From: Erysipelothrix sp.
GTDB lineage: Bacteria > Bacillota_I > Bacilli_A > Erysipelotrichales > Erysipelotrichaceae
Assembly: GCA_018335655.1 (NCBI GenBank)
Contig: JAGXRX010000055.1
Location: forward strand, 1 to 61,750
Reading direction: 5' to 3'
Length of the DNA stretch: 61,750 nt
Shown here: positions 42,684-51,808 of the stretch, in pieces
Numbering within the stretch: the stretch's first letter is position 1
How the letters are laid out: every line of letters starts with the position of its first letter
The notes under the pieces: generated by a model
Told to the model about the DNA's origin: nothing
What the model saw: the letters and a program-made list of their open reading frames with translations, nothing else
Database searches by the model: none
Position numbers and translations under genes: made by a program

Positions 42684-43235
42684 ATGAAACTCAATATTCA
42701 TGGAAAAAATCTTACCATAACGGAAGCGATGTATGATCGCACATCTAAAAAGTTATCCTTTTTAGACAAGTACTTCAACATCGAACCTGATACCGTGGCC
42801 AATGTCGTGGTCAAAGTGTATCAAAATGGTATAAAGTTTGAGGTGACGATCTTCACCAAGGTTGGGGTTCTTCGTGCCGAAGTCCCTCATGAAGATTATT
42901 ATGCCGCAGTGGATTTAGCGATTGATAAGCTTGAAGACCAAATTAGACGTCAAAAGACTCGCTTATCACGCAGATACAAAGAAAAGCTTTCAAAGGTTTT
43001 CTTAGATATTATTGAATCAGAAGATAGACAAAAAGAAGATGAAAAAGCAGTAATTGTTCGTACTAAGAGCATTGATGCCCAAGAGATGGATGTACAGGAT
43101 GCTATTATGAAGATGGAAATGCTTAATCACTCATTCTTTGTTTATACTGATAGTGAAACAAAAACAGTCTCTGTTGTCTACAAACGACATGATGGTGGCT
43201 ATGGCTGCTTAGAAACAGAACCAGTTACATCTTGA
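42684..43235 (+). CDS. hpf: ribosome hibernation promoting factor, long form
   Basis: A 183-residue protein: N-terminal S30AE ribosome-binding domain (MKLNIHGKNLTITEAMYDRTSKKLSFLDKYF region) and a C-terminal dimerisation domain (about 125-183, RTKSIDAQEMDVQDAIMKMEML, then FFVYTDSETKTVSVVYKRHDGGYG). Long Hpf joins two 70S ribosomes into inactive 100S dimers in stationary phase. AAAGGAGG is upstream; TATACT elements at 42656-42667 supply a promoter. A terminator follows at 43262. Confidence 0.95.
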   Translation: MKLNIHGKNLTITEAMYDRTSKKLSFLDKYFNIEPDTVANVVVKVYQNGIKFEVTIFTKVGVLRAEVPHEDYYAAVDLAIDKLEDQIRRQKTRLSRRYKEKLSKVFLDIIESEDRQKEDEKAVIVRTKSIDAQEMDVQDAIMKMEMLNHSFFVYTDSETKTVSVVYKRHDGGYGCLETEPVTS

Positions 43236-43261
43236 AGTATTAAACCATAAACATTACACTT

Positions 43262-43286
43262 AAAGCATGGCTCAGGCCATGCTTTT
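43262..43286 (+). terminator. terminator after hpf
   Basis: AAAGCATGGC/GCCATGCTTT stem, loop TCAG, then T. It ends 15 bases before the next start codon, so some read-through into the CDF gene is likely. Confidence 0.8.
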
Positions 43287-43300
43287 CAAAAGGAGTTTGT

Positions 43301-44179
43301 ATGAGTGTTAACATTGCCTTTATCACCACATTAATTTTAAACATCATTATCGCAACCACAAAGTTTATTGTCGGTACTATTTTAAGATGGCCTTCATTAG
43401 CAGCGGATGGTATTCATACCTTTAGTGATGGCTTAACAAACATCATTGCGTTAGTATCAATTCGTTTTGCTCAGAAGCCTAAAGATGAGAATCATCCATA
43501 TGGTCATGGCCGTATTGAATCATTAGCGATGATGGTTATTGTCGCATTTCTTGTGTACTTAAGTTTTGAAGTTATGACAAATGGAATTAATCAAATCCTT
43601 AATCCAGTTCCTATTATATACAACGTGCTTATGATTTGGATGTTAGCTATTTCATTTACATTTGATGTCACGATTGTAAGTATTAAGTATTTAACAGGTA
43701 AAAAGCATAATCATCGCTTACTTTTAGCGGATGCTAAACATTCATTCTCAGATATGTTAAGTACAGTGCTTGTTGCAATGAGTGCACTCTTTGTGGTGGG
43801 TCTTAACTTTGATCCACGCTTTGATGGAGTATTATCAATACTAATCGGTTTTCTTATCTTTAAGATAGCGATTGATGTGTTTAGAGAAAGTGCTAAGGAA
43901 CTTCTAGATGAGGCTATCTTAGATCCTCAACTCATTGAAAATATTGTCTTAAAGCATCCATTAGTTCACTCCATCCATGAAATTCGCTCACGTTTATCAG
44001 GCAAGCTAATTTATGTCGACTTTCATGTGCAATGTGATCCAGAACTAACACTCATTACCACTCATACACTCGTTCATGATCTCGAAGTACTCATTCAAAA
44101 AGAACTTGGTGAACATATCCATGTGATTGTACATTGTGAGCCAGTAGGGCATCATTATCATCGAAGAGGGGTATTCTAA
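43301..44179 (+). CDS. cation diffusion facilitator family transporter
   Basis: A 292-residue CDF protein with six helices. Helix II contains DGIHTFSDG and helix V contains DAKHSFSDMLST, the paired His-Asp metal sites, and NHPYGHGRIESLA is a family block. The C-terminal cytoplasmic domain (about 205-292) has several histidines and ends HHYHRRGVF. Family members export Zn, Mn, Fe or Co by proton antiport; the H-D pair at both sites favours zinc or related metals. AAAAGGAG precedes the ATG. Confidence 0.93.
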   Translation: MSVNIAFITTLILNIIIATTKFIVGTILRWPSLAADGIHTFSDGLTNIIALVSIRFAQKPKDENHPYGHGRIESLAMMVIVAFLVYLSFEVMTNGINQILNPVPIIYNVLMIWMLAISFTFDVTIVSIKYLTGKKHNHRLLLADAKHSFSDMLSTVLVAMSALFVVGLNFDPRFDGVLSILIGFLIFKIAIDVFRESAKELLDEAILDPQLIENIVLKHPLVHSIHEIRSRLSGKLIYVDFHVQCDPELTLITTHTLVHDLEVLIQKELGEHIHVIVHCEPVGHHYHRRGVF

Positions 44180-44238
44180 GTAGTATTAATTATTGTTGAG
44201 AAAACAATCACAATTATAATGCAAATAGAATTGTTACT

Positions 44239-44247
44239 TGGTATAAT
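44239..44247 (+). promoter_or_regulatory. extended -10 promoter
   Basis: TGG-TATAAT (TATAAT at 44242-44247), predicted start near 44254, just ahead of AGGGGGGAT and the ATG at 44276. Confidence 0.6.
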
Positions 44248-44275
44248 ATCCTCATCACCAGGGGGGATATTTTTT

Positions 44276-45025
44276 ATGAAAATCGATCGAAAAGAATTAC
44301 GTGCAAGCATTTATGATTATGTTAAAGCTAACTATTGGGCTTTGTTTACACCACTATTCATTATCTTTGTCATTACAAGCATTGTAGATATAATCATTGG
44401 ATGGGTTCTAATTACGAATAATCTTACAGATCTTGTGTATGTAAGTACACTTATTACTTATTTCTTCTCAATTTATGGATTTGGGGTTTATACAATCGCA
44501 CTTGTGGATTGTTTAAGAACTGAGCAAAAAATGAGTGTCAAACTCATCATTGATGTAATGAAAAAGCATAATTTACGACTATTTTTATTGTCAATTGAGA
44601 TGACGTTTTTACTAGTTATACTAGCAGTCGTTGGTGCAATGATTCATCCAATTGTAGAAAGTCTTGTTTTAGCATTCATGATGCTAGCATATGCCTTTGC
44701 ATTTCCAATCTCTGTGGATCAACCTTCACTAACGAATATTGCGGTTATTAGTGCAAGCTTTAAACAAACGACAGGTTTACGTTGGGATATGTTTTTACTC
44801 CAGACAAAACCACTATTAATCGCTTTGTTCCCCTTAGTATTAGCTTTGATGTTTTCTAATCCATTTGTATGGTTGACTTCTAATAATCCGAGTAATGGAA
44901 TCATTGTTTTTTGGTTTTTTATTGTATGTACTATCATTCTCATCCTGTATGTTATGCCAAAAGCATTATCTGTCTCTGGGTTTGTCTATCAAGCAAACAC
45001 CCCACAAGGACCAGAAGTAATTTAA
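44276..45025 (+). CDS. uncharacterised polytopic membrane protein
   Basis: A 249-residue protein with a short charged N-terminus (MKIDRKELRASIYDYVKANY) and about six hydrophobic helices. The N-terminal layout resembles DUF975-type integral membrane proteins, but I cannot confirm this. The start at 44276 is supported by AGGGGGGAT and by a TATAAT that lies inside the longer frame opening at 44219, which excludes that longer form. It is a single-gene unit closed by a strong terminator. Confidence 0.75.
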   Translation: MKIDRKELRASIYDYVKANYWALFTPLFIIFVITSIVDIIIGWVLITNNLTDLVYVSTLITYFFSIYGFGVYTIALVDCLRTEQKMSVKLIIDVMKKHNLRLFLLSIEMTFLLVILAVVGAMIHPIVESLVLAFMMLAYAFAFPISVDQPSLTNIAVISASFKQTTGLRWDMFLLQTKPLLIALFPLVLALMFSNPFVWLTSNNPSNGIIVFWFFIVCTIILILYVMPKALSVSGFVYQANTPQGPEVI

Positions 45026-45031
45026 TAACTT

Positions 45032-45065
45032 AACAGGACTTTCTTAAGTGAAAGTCCTGTTTTAT
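45032..45065 (+). terminator. strong intrinsic terminator
   Basis: AACAGGACTTTC/GAAAGTCCTGTT, 12 perfect pairs, loop TTAAGT, followed by TTT. Confidence 0.88.
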
Positions 45066-45118
45066 TAAATCTTAAGTAAACAAGTCTATTTCTCATTCTT
45101 TTAGTCCAACCAGTGATA

Positions 45119-45127
45119 TGTTATAAT
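45119..45127 (+). promoter_or_regulatory. sepF promoter, extended -10
   Basis: TGT-TATAAT (TATAAT at 45122-45127), start near 45134, with GGAGG at 45139-45143 and the ATG at 45151: a very short leader. Confidence 0.65.
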
Positions 45128-45150
45128 GGTAGTCAAATGGAGGATTCCTC

Positions 45151-45546
45151 ATGAGCCTTAAACAAAAAATCAAAGAATTCATCAATCCTGTGGAAGAGGA
45201 TGAATATCTAGAAATGGATGCATCCACACCAACAGGTTCAATGGAGTATGAAAAACCTATGAATAAATCAATTTCTAAATTACCTGCAGACACAAAAATG
45301 GTGTTATTTGAACCACGTAGTTTTGATGAAGCACAAGAAGTAGGCATGCATCTTAAAGGTGGTCGCGCTGCGGTCATTAACTTACATCGCTTACCAAAAG
45401 AATTTGCTCAACGTACCATTGATTTCATTACAGGAGTCATCTTCGCACTTGATGGAACGATTCAAAAAATTGGTCATAATGTGATATTATGCACTCCTAA
45501 AACAATGGGTGTCGCTGGGGCAATTCGTCTTAGTGATACTGAGTAG
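45151..45546 (+). CDS. sepF: cell division protein SepF
   Basis: A 131-residue protein. The variable acidic linker (about 10-45) is followed by the SepF fold: LFEPRSFDEAQEVGMHLKGGRAAVINL and AQRTIDFITGVIFALDG...ILCTP. SepF forms rings that anchor and align FtsZ. The N-terminus (MSLKQKIKEFI) can form the membrane-binding amphipathic helix. divIVA begins five bases after the stop, so both are co-expressed. Confidence 0.95.
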   Translation: MSLKQKIKEFINPVEEDEYLEMDASTPTGSMEYEKPMNKSISKLPADTKMVLFEPRSFDEAQEVGMHLKGGRAAVINLHRLPKEFAQRTIDFITGVIFALDGTIQKIGHNVILCTPKTMGVAGAIRLSDTE

Positions 45547-45551
45547 TCACC

Positions 45552-46004
45552 ATGAGTGCCTCATTTAAAGTTGTGAAAGATGGTTATGATAAGTTAGCCG
45601 TTGATCATACCATTTCAACATTACAATCAAGTGTTGAACAACTCAACAAAAAATTAGAAGTGTATGAAAAAGAAGTGCACATTACTCAAGAAGCATATCA
45701 AAAGCTTAAAATGAAACATACCATGCTTGTGGCTGATTTATCTTCAAAAGAGAAAGCAGCTGATGAGATTGCACGCTTTGCGCTAAAAGAAGCGAATGTT
45801 GTGATTGAACAAGCCAATGAACATGCAAACATGATTGTGAATGAAGCACTTCATACTGCTAAAACACTGCTTAAAGAACTTGTACGCATTGCGAATGAAG
45901 GTAAAGAGAACAAAGCTCAGTTACTTTCTAAACTTGCGACTTTACAAACGATCATTGAAGGGTTAGAATTTCCTATGATTGAACCATTCAAGGATATTGA
46001 ATAA
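45552..46004 (+). CDS. divIVA: DivIVA-family cell-pole/septum protein
   Basis: A 150-residue protein, mostly coiled coil. The N-terminal domain keeps FKVVKDGYDKLAVDHTISTLQ, equivalent to the lipid-binding FxxxxxGYDxxxVD motif; coiled coil runs from about 30 to 135. DivIVA binds negatively curved membrane and recruits division or wall factors. Its place between sepF and ileS is the standard Bacillota arrangement, though ylmG and ylmH, often between them, are absent. No obvious SD precedes the ATG; coupling to sepF is likely. Confidence 0.9.
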   Translation: MSASFKVVKDGYDKLAVDHTISTLQSSVEQLNKKLEVYEKEVHITQEAYQKLKMKHTMLVADLSSKEKAADEIARFALKEANVVIEQANEHANMIVNEALHTAKTLLKELVRIANEGKENKAQLLSKLATLQTIIEGLEFPMIEPFKDIE

Positions 46005-46010
46005 ACAAAG

Positions 46011-46222
46011 CTTAAGACAACAATGTAAACGACCTCATCTTCAGAGACATGATGATTGCTGCGAATCATGGATGAGACTTACATGTATCACTTAAGGGTT
46101 AAACTTCTGAAATCATTAAGAAGTTTCGTACTAGTCGTTACCTAGTTGAGTGCATCTTGAAATTCAAGATGAACTAAGGTGGTACCACGTTAGCGCGTCC
46201 TTAGATTGGCGCGTTTTTTTAT
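46011..46222 (+). promoter_or_regulatory. T-box riboswitch (isoleucine) upstream of ileS
   Basis: T-box sequence AAGGTGGTACCACG at 46176-46189, then a GC-rich terminator (CGCG-T-CC with GGCGCG, 46194-46213) and seven T. The base helix pairs CTTAAG (46011-46016) with CTTAAG (46091-46096); the codon before its unpaired A is ATC (46087-46089), isoleucine. A stem III hairpin AACTTCT/AGAAGTT lies in between. Uncharged tRNA-Ile is predicted to switch ileS on. Confidence 0.9.
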
Positions 46223-46241
46223 TGAAACAAGGAGAAAAGCT

Positions 46242-48968
46242 ATGGACTACAAATCAACCCTGAATATGCCAAATACCTCATTTGAGATGAAGGCTAATTT
46301 AAACCAAAAAGAACCAACCATTCAAACTCGTTGGGAAGAACTAAACCTTTATGAGGCCATGTTGAAGAAACGCAGTGGTTATCCAACCTTTGTCTTACAT
46401 GATGGTCCTCCATATGCGAATGGCAACATTCATATTGGTCATGCTCTTAACAAGATCTTAAAAGACGTGGTCGTACGCTCACGCTTTTTAGCAGGTTATC
46501 ATGTGCCTTTCATTCCAGGATGGGATACTCATGGATTACCAATTGAAACTGCATTATCTAAACTTGGTGTTAATCGCAAATCAATGAGTGTGGCTCAGTT
46601 TAGAGTGTTATGTGAAGAATATGCCCTCAAACAAATCGAAATCCAAATGAAGGATATGAAGCGTCTAGGAACAGTCGCTGATTATGAACATCCTTATATC
46701 ACTCTTCAACCTGAATATGAAGCAGAACAGATTCGTGTCTTTGCGAAAATGGCACTTTCAGGCATGATCTATAAAGGCTTAAAACCTGTTTATTGGTCAC
46801 CATCTTCAGAAACTGCACTTGCTGAAGCTGAAATTGAATACATGGATAAGAAAGACATGGCTATCTTTGTGGCCTTTAAAGTCGTGAGTGAGCATCCTCT
46901 TGTGTCTCTTGATGATCAATTTGTTATCTGGACGACAACGCCTTGGACTATCCCTGCCAACTTAGCAATTAGTGTTAATCCTTTAATGACCTATGCTCGT
47001 GTTTCCACCAGCAAAGGTGTTTTAATAGTCTTAGAAGAGCTTGTAGAGTCTTTAATGAAAGAATTCAACCTTGAAGATTATCAAGTCTTATCAACCTTTA
47101 AAGGTCAAGAAGTCGAACATGTCTTAACACAGCATCCACTATATGATCGTACCTCAATGATTATTTGTGGTGATCATGTTAGTGCTGATGCAGGTTCAGG
47201 GTGTGTTCATACCGCACCTGGTCATGGACATGATGACTACATTGTAGGATTAAAATATGGTTTAGTCCCATTTTGTCCTGTGGATGAACAAGGACGTATG
47301 ATGATTGAAGCTGGAGATTGGCTTGTGGGCCAAACTACGGAAGAAGCTAATAAAACAGTGACAGTAAGACTTGAAGAGCTTGGAGCACTTCTTAAACATG
47401 AATGGTTTACACATAGTTATCCACATGATTGGAGAACAAAGAAACCAGTTATTTATCGTGCAACCACTCAGTGGTTTGCCTCCATTGAAAAAATTAGTAA
47501 AACATTACTTTCAGAAATTGAAAAGACAACATTCTATCCTTCATGGGGAAAACTTCGTCTTCACAACATCATGAAAGATCGTATAGACTGGTGTATTTCT
47601 CGCCAACGTGCTTGGGGAGTTCCAATTCCAATTATTTATAATGAAGATGACACTCCAATTCTTGATGCCCATGTCTTTGAACACATTGCTTCCTTATTTG
47701 CGAAGCATGGTTCAAACATTTGGTTTGAAAAAGAAGCAAGTGATTTATTACCTGCAGGATTCACACATCCAAATTCACCAAACAATGAATTCAGAAAAGA
47801 AACAGACATCATGGATGTTTGGTTTGATTCAGGATCATCACATCTTGGAGCATTAAAACCTCATGGCATTGAAACTCCAGTGGACTTATATCTTGAAGGC
47901 AGTGATCAATACCGTGGTTGGTTTAACTCTTCACTCATTGTGAGTGTTGCTGCGAATGGTCATTCTCCATACAAAGCTGTGTTAACTCATGGTTTCGTCA
48001 TGGATGGTCAAGGTAAGAAGATGAGTAAGTCTTTAGGTAACGTGGTTGATCCTAACAAGGTAACGTCTACCTTAGGAGCAGATATCCTTCGCTTATGGGT
48101 AGCGAGCATTGATTATACTTCTGATGTTCGTATCTCAGATGATCTTCTCAAACAAACCGCAGAACTGTATCGCAAAGTTCGCAATACCTTCCGCTTTATG
48201 CTTGGAAACTTATCGGTGGATGATTTTAAAGTGAGTGATAAGGTAGATTTAAATACTTTACCTCAAGTAGATCGCTATGTCCTTAATGAGTGCATTAAAC
48301 TTAATGAGCTTGGATTAAAATCTTATGAAAACTATGAATTTAACTCCCTTGTCTCTGAAACATTTGTGTTTATGAATAACACACTTTCTGCTTACTACTT
48401 AGACTTCACCAAAGATATTCTTTATATTGAGCGCAAAGATTCACTAAGACGTCGTCAAGTTCAAACGGTTCTTCATGAAGTCGTGGATATGCTCGTTCGC
48501 TTATTAGCACCAATTCTTGTGCACACTAGTGAAGAAGTATGGGATACACTACAAATCAGTGAAGAAAGTATTCACTTAAGTGAGTTTAAACACCCAACAC
48601 CTTTATCGACCACAGTGTCAGATGATCAGTGGGAAGCATGTTTTGAGATTCGCAGTGATGTTCTTAAAGCACTTGAAGAAGCGCGAGCAACCAAAGTCAT
48701 TGGAAAATCACTTGAAGCGCATGTGAAGTTAAGTGTCAGTGAAGAGCAAAAAACACTGCTTACAAGTGCCATTGGTGATGAGCATCTTCTTGCACAGTGG
48801 CTCATTGTGTCTAAGCTAACACTCGTGAGTGAAGCACCACGTTATGAAGTATGTGGAGTATCCATTCATAAGGCTGAAGGGGATAGTTGCCCACGTTGTT
48901 GGACCGTTACTCAATCAGTTCATGAAGATCATTTATGTGATCGTTGTCATACAATCATTAATTCTTAA
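46242..48968 (+). CDS. ileS: isoleucyl-tRNA synthetase
   Basis: A 908-residue class I synthetase: HIGH in GPPYANGNIHIGHALN near 56-71, the editing domain with TTPWTIPAN, KMSKS in GKKMSKSLGN near 592-601, and a C-terminal zinc motif CPRCW...CDRCH, the bacterial type 1 pattern. The start at 46242 follows AAGGAG; the frame opening at 46206 lies within the T-box terminator. Controlled by the upstream T-box with an ATC specifier. Confidence 0.97.
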   Translation: MDYKSTLNMPNTSFEMKANLNQKEPTIQTRWEELNLYEAMLKKRSGYPTFVLHDGPPYANGNIHIGHALNKILKDVVVRSRFLAGYHVPFIPGWDTHGLPIETALSKLGVNRKSMSVAQFRVLCEEYALKQIEIQMKDMKRLGTVADYEHPYITLQPEYEAEQIRVFAKMALSGMIYKGLKPVYWSPSSETALAEAEIEYMDKKDMAIFVAFKVVSEHPLVSLDDQFVIWTTTPWTIPANLAISVNPLMTYARVSTSKGVLIVLEELVESLMKEFNLEDYQVLSTFKGQEVEHVLTQHPLYDRTSMIICGDHVSADAGSGCVHTAPGHGHDDYIVGLKYGLVPFCPVDEQGRMMIEAGDWLVGQTTEEANKTVTVRLEELGALLKHEWFTHSYPHDWRTKKPVIYRATTQWFASIEKISKTLLSEIEKTTFYPSWGKLRLHNIMKDRIDWCISRQRAWGVPIPIIYNEDDTPILDAHVFEHIASLFAKHGSNIWFEKEASDLLPAGFTHPNSPNNEFRKETDIMDVWFDSGSSHLGALKPHGIETPVDLYLEGSDQYRGWFNSSLIVSVAANGHSPYKAVLTHGFVMDGQGKKMSKSLGNVVDPNKVTSTLGADILRLWVASIDYTSDVRISDDLLKQTAELYRKVRNTFRFMLGNLSVDDFKVSDKVDLNTLPQVDRYVLNECIKLNELGLKSYENYEFNSLVSETFVFMNNTLSAYYLDFTKDILYIERKDSLRRRQVQTVLHEVVDMLVRLLAPILVHTSEEVWDTLQISEESIHLSEFKHPTPLSTTVSDDQWEACFEIRSDVLKALEEARATKVIGKSLEAHVKLSVSEEQKTLLTSAIGDEHLLAQWLIVSKLTLVSEAPRYEVCGVSIHKAEGDSCPRCWTVTQSVHEDHLCDRCHTIINS

Positions 48969-48974
48969 TAGAAC

Positions 48975-49001
48975 ACAACACAGGGAAACCTGTGTTGTTT
49001 A
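48975..49001 (+). terminator. terminator after ileS
   Basis: ACAACACAGG/CCTGTGTTGT stem with GAAA tetraloop, then TT. Confidence 0.85.
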
Positions 49002-49017
49002 TGTATTTGGTTAATTA

Positions 49018-49026
49018 TGTTAAAAT
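49018..49026 (+). promoter_or_regulatory. extended -10 promoter of the ABC exporter gene
   Basis: TGT-TAAAAT (TAAAAT at 49021-49026). The predicted start near 49033 leaves about three bases before the ATG at 49036, so the mRNA would be almost leaderless; no ribosome binding site is present. Confidence 0.55.
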
Positions 49027-49035
49027 GTTGTCGTT

Positions 49036-50844
49036 ATGAAAACATTAATCCAAGCCATTCCAACCTTACTCATGGGTGTTAAACGCTCAACTCTAGTGTC
49101 ACTATTGTTTGTGGCCATTATTAGTGCCTTATTATCATCACTTTCAATTGCTTTAATCTTTCCATTCATGAATGTAGCCCTTGATGCGAGTCTAATGAGT
49201 AGTAGTGGGTGGATCGTGCTTTGGATGGATGTTTTAAATCTATCATCTCCTCAAGGTTTTCTTGTGAGTTTTGGAATTTTCTTACTTATCATTATTGTGA
49301 TTGCGAATGTGTTTAGTATCATTAATGTTAAACAAACCTCAACCTTTGTGGCTCGCAATGAAGCCATTATGTCAACACGTTTATTTGAAGCGTATATGCG
49401 CCAACCTTATCGATTCTTTGTAGAACATCATTCTTCAGAACTTTCAAAGAACATTCTTAATGAAGTGAGTGAGCTTAATAATCGTCTCATTGTTTCGTTT
49501 ATTGACATTATTGTCTCAAGTATTATGCTTGTGTCGATTTTAGGGATGTTACTTATTGTTGATCCTACAGTGACCATCCTTGTGGGTGTTTTAATTATGG
49601 GGCTGTATTCACTGCTTGCACGATCTAATAAACTCAAAACACGCAGACTTGGTCGTGAGCGCTATTTTATTAACCAACGTCGCTTTAAAGTTGTGAATGA
49701 TGCCTTAACCTCAATTAAGATTGCGAAAGTTATGGGACTTGAGCATTCATTCATTGAATCATTTAATGAACAAGCCAATGATCAAGCTAACATTCGTATT
49801 AAATTTGATGTCATGATGAAAGTGCCTTACTTTTACCAAGACTTATTTGCATTTGGAAGTATTGTGAGTGTTGTCATCATCTTTTCACTTCTTAATCAAT
49901 CCCTCACTCAAACCTTACCCATCTTAAGTGTCTTTGCGATTAGTGCATATCGTCTTAAACCGATTCTTAATCGCTTGTTTGTGGCGTTTTCTGCCATTGG
50001 TTTCTCAGATGCAACGTATCAAAAAATCCAAGATCATTTAAAACTACCATCATATGCACTAAGTGATCATCAAGTCACACCACTTCCTTTTGAGAAGCAA
50101 ATCATGTTTGATAAAGTTTCATTTAGTTATGATACGCATAAGCAAATTCTTAATGCAATTTCACTCACCATTCAAAAAGGTGAGGTAATAGGGATCGTAG
50201 GATCAACGGGTAGTGGTAAAACAACCATGATGGATATTCTTCTTGGTCTTATGAGTCCTACTTCAGGAAATCTAGTCATTGATGATGTAGTCTTAAATGA
50301 ATCTAATATTATTCGCTGGCAAGCCAATCTAGGCTATGTTCCTCAAGATGTTGTCTTACTTGACGCAAGTATAGCCACCAATATTGCCCTTGGCTCAACA
50401 GACATTGATATAAATCGCGTCAAAGAAGTCGCAAGCATTGCTCAACTTCATGATTTTATCCTTAAAGAAACTGCAGAAGGTTATGACACGATTATTGGAG
50501 AGCGTGGAGTTCGCTTATCAGGAGGTCAACGCCAACGTATTGGCATTGCACGTGCTTTGTATCGTGGTGTACACACCCTCGTTCTTGATGAGGCAACTTC
50601 AGCTTTAGATGGGGCTACAGAAAAAGAAGTTTTAAGTTCTTTTTCAAAACTTAAAGGTCAATTAACACTCATTATGGTCGCTCATCGCTTTAATACTTTA
50701 GTCGATTGTGATCGTATTATTGTCTTAAAAGAAGGAAATATTATAGATATGGGAACCTATGATTACCTTCTTGAACATAATCAAGAATTTAGACACTTAG
50801 CGCAACTAAGAGGAAGTGAGGAATCTTATGAACATTCTCATTAG
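49036..50844 (+). CDS. ABC exporter (fused membrane and ATPase domains)
   Basis: A 602-residue half-exporter: six helices in residues 1 to about 330 and an ATPase domain with Walker A GSTGSGKTT, Q-loop VPQDVV, signature LSGGQRQR, Walker B LVLDEATSALD and switch H in AHRFNT. Such MsbA/PglK-like transporters flip lipids or lipid-linked sugars or export peptides. The next two genes are a nucleotide-sugar epimerase and a glycosyltransferase, favouring glycolipid or polysaccharide export (inference). No SD is found before the ATG. Confidence 0.92.
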   Translation: MKTLIQAIPTLLMGVKRSTLVSLLFVAIISALLSSLSIALIFPFMNVALDASLMSSSGWIVLWMDVLNLSSPQGFLVSFGIFLLIIIVIANVFSIINVKQTSTFVARNEAIMSTRLFEAYMRQPYRFFVEHHSSELSKNILNEVSELNNRLIVSFIDIIVSSIMLVSILGMLLIVDPTVTILVGVLIMGLYSLLARSNKLKTRRLGRERYFINQRRFKVVNDALTSIKIAKVMGLEHSFIESFNEQANDQANIRIKFDVMMKVPYFYQDLFAFGSIVSVVIIFSLLNQSLTQTLPILSVFAISAYRLKPILNRLFVAFSAIGFSDATYQKIQDHLKLPSYALSDHQVTPLPFEKQIMFDKVSFSYDTHKQILNAISLTIQKGEVIGIVGSTGSGKTTMMDILLGLMSPTSGNLVIDDVVLNESNIIRWQANLGYVPQDVVLLDASIATNIALGSTDIDINRVKEVASIAQLHDFILKETAEGYDTIIGERGVRLSGGQRQRIGIARALYRGVHTLVLDEATSALDGATEKEVLSSFSKLKGQLTLIMVAHRFNTLVDCDRIIVLKEGNIIDMGTYDYLLEHNQEFRHLAQLRGSEESYEHSH

Positions 50845-51808
50845 TGGTGTAGCTGGGTTTATTGGTATGCACATGGTGAAAGCCTATGAAGGACATACTA
50901 TTGTTGGGGTGGATAACCTTAACCCCTATTATGATTTAAAGCTTAAAGAGAAACGCCTTGAAGTCATTAAGACACAGCCTGATTTTACTTTTATAAAAGC
51001 GGATGTGTGTGATGAAGCTAGCATGGAAAACATCTTTAATTCCATGTCATTTGATGTAGTGATTCACTTAGCAGCGCAAGCGGGGGTACGCTATTCTAAG
51101 AAATATCCATTGGAAGTGTTTCAGTCTAACACACAAGGCTTTATGGTTATCGCAACACTTGCACAACGCTTTCATGTTAAAACAATGGTTTACGCATCAT
51201 CATCTTCAGTGTATGGTCATCTAAGTGAGGGACCTTTTCAAGAAACCATGAAAGTGGATCAACCAAGCAGTGTGTATGCACTCTCAAAGCGTGTTAATGA
51301 GCTTTGTGCTCAAACACTTTCACACCAAGGCATGACTAAATTCATTGGATGTCGCTTCTTCTCAGTGATTGGTCCATATGGAAGACCAGATATGGCGTAT
51401 TTCAAGTTTTCTCATTTAGCATCACTGAATCAACCCATTACTATTTATGGGGATGGTTCAATGAAACGCGACTTTACAAGTGTTTTTGATGTATGTGCTA
51501 TGATACAACGCTTAGTTGAACAATCACCATCCTTTGAACCACATACAATTGTAAACCTTGGGGCAACACATCCTGTCAGTGTGGCTCATCTTATAGAACA
51601 ACTAGAATCATTTCTTCAAATGAAGATGACTAAACAGTATGAAGAAGCATCGTCAATTGAAGTACCACTCACTCACGCCGATGTTTCGTATTGCACTTCT
51701 CTCATTGGTGAAATAACATTAACTCCATTTGAAGAAAGCTTAGCAAGCTTTATAACATGGTTTAAGGAGGACAAGCCCTATGCATATCTTGATCCTTTCA
51801 TCGATTGA
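50828..51808 (+). CDS. NAD-dependent nucleotide-sugar epimerase (UDP-glucuronate 4-epimerase-like)
   Basis: A 326-residue extended SDR: GVAGFIGMHM is the dinucleotide loop, VDNLNPYYDLKLKEKRL near 33-49 is typical of UDP-glucuronate/UDP-galacturonate epimerases, SSSSVYG holds the catalytic serine region and YALSK the Tyr-Lys pair. It probably makes UDP-galacturonate or a related sugar for a surface glycan. I start at 50828 (SD GTGAGG), overlapping the ABC gene by 17 bases. The end overlaps the next gene by 29 bases. Confidence 0.88.
   Translation: MNILISGVAGFIGMHMVKAYEGHTIVGVDNLNPYYDLKLKEKRLEVIKTQPDFTFIKADVCDEASMENIFNSMSFDVVIHLAAQAGVRYSKKYPLEVFQSNTQGFMVIATLAQRFHVKTMVYASSSSVYGHLSEGPFQETMKVDQPSSVYALSKRVNELCAQTLSHQGMTKFIGCRFFSVIGPYGRPDMAYFKFSHLASLNQPITIYGDGSMKRDFTSVFDVCAMIQRLVEQSPSFEPHTIVNLGATHPVSVAHLIEQLESFLQMKMTKQYEEASSIEVPLTHADVSYCTSLIGEITLTPFEESLASFITWFKEDKPYAYLDPFID

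Noticed and set aside
46206-46241. N-terminal extension of IleS
   Set aside because: It lies in the T-box terminator; AAGGAG serves the ATG at 46242.
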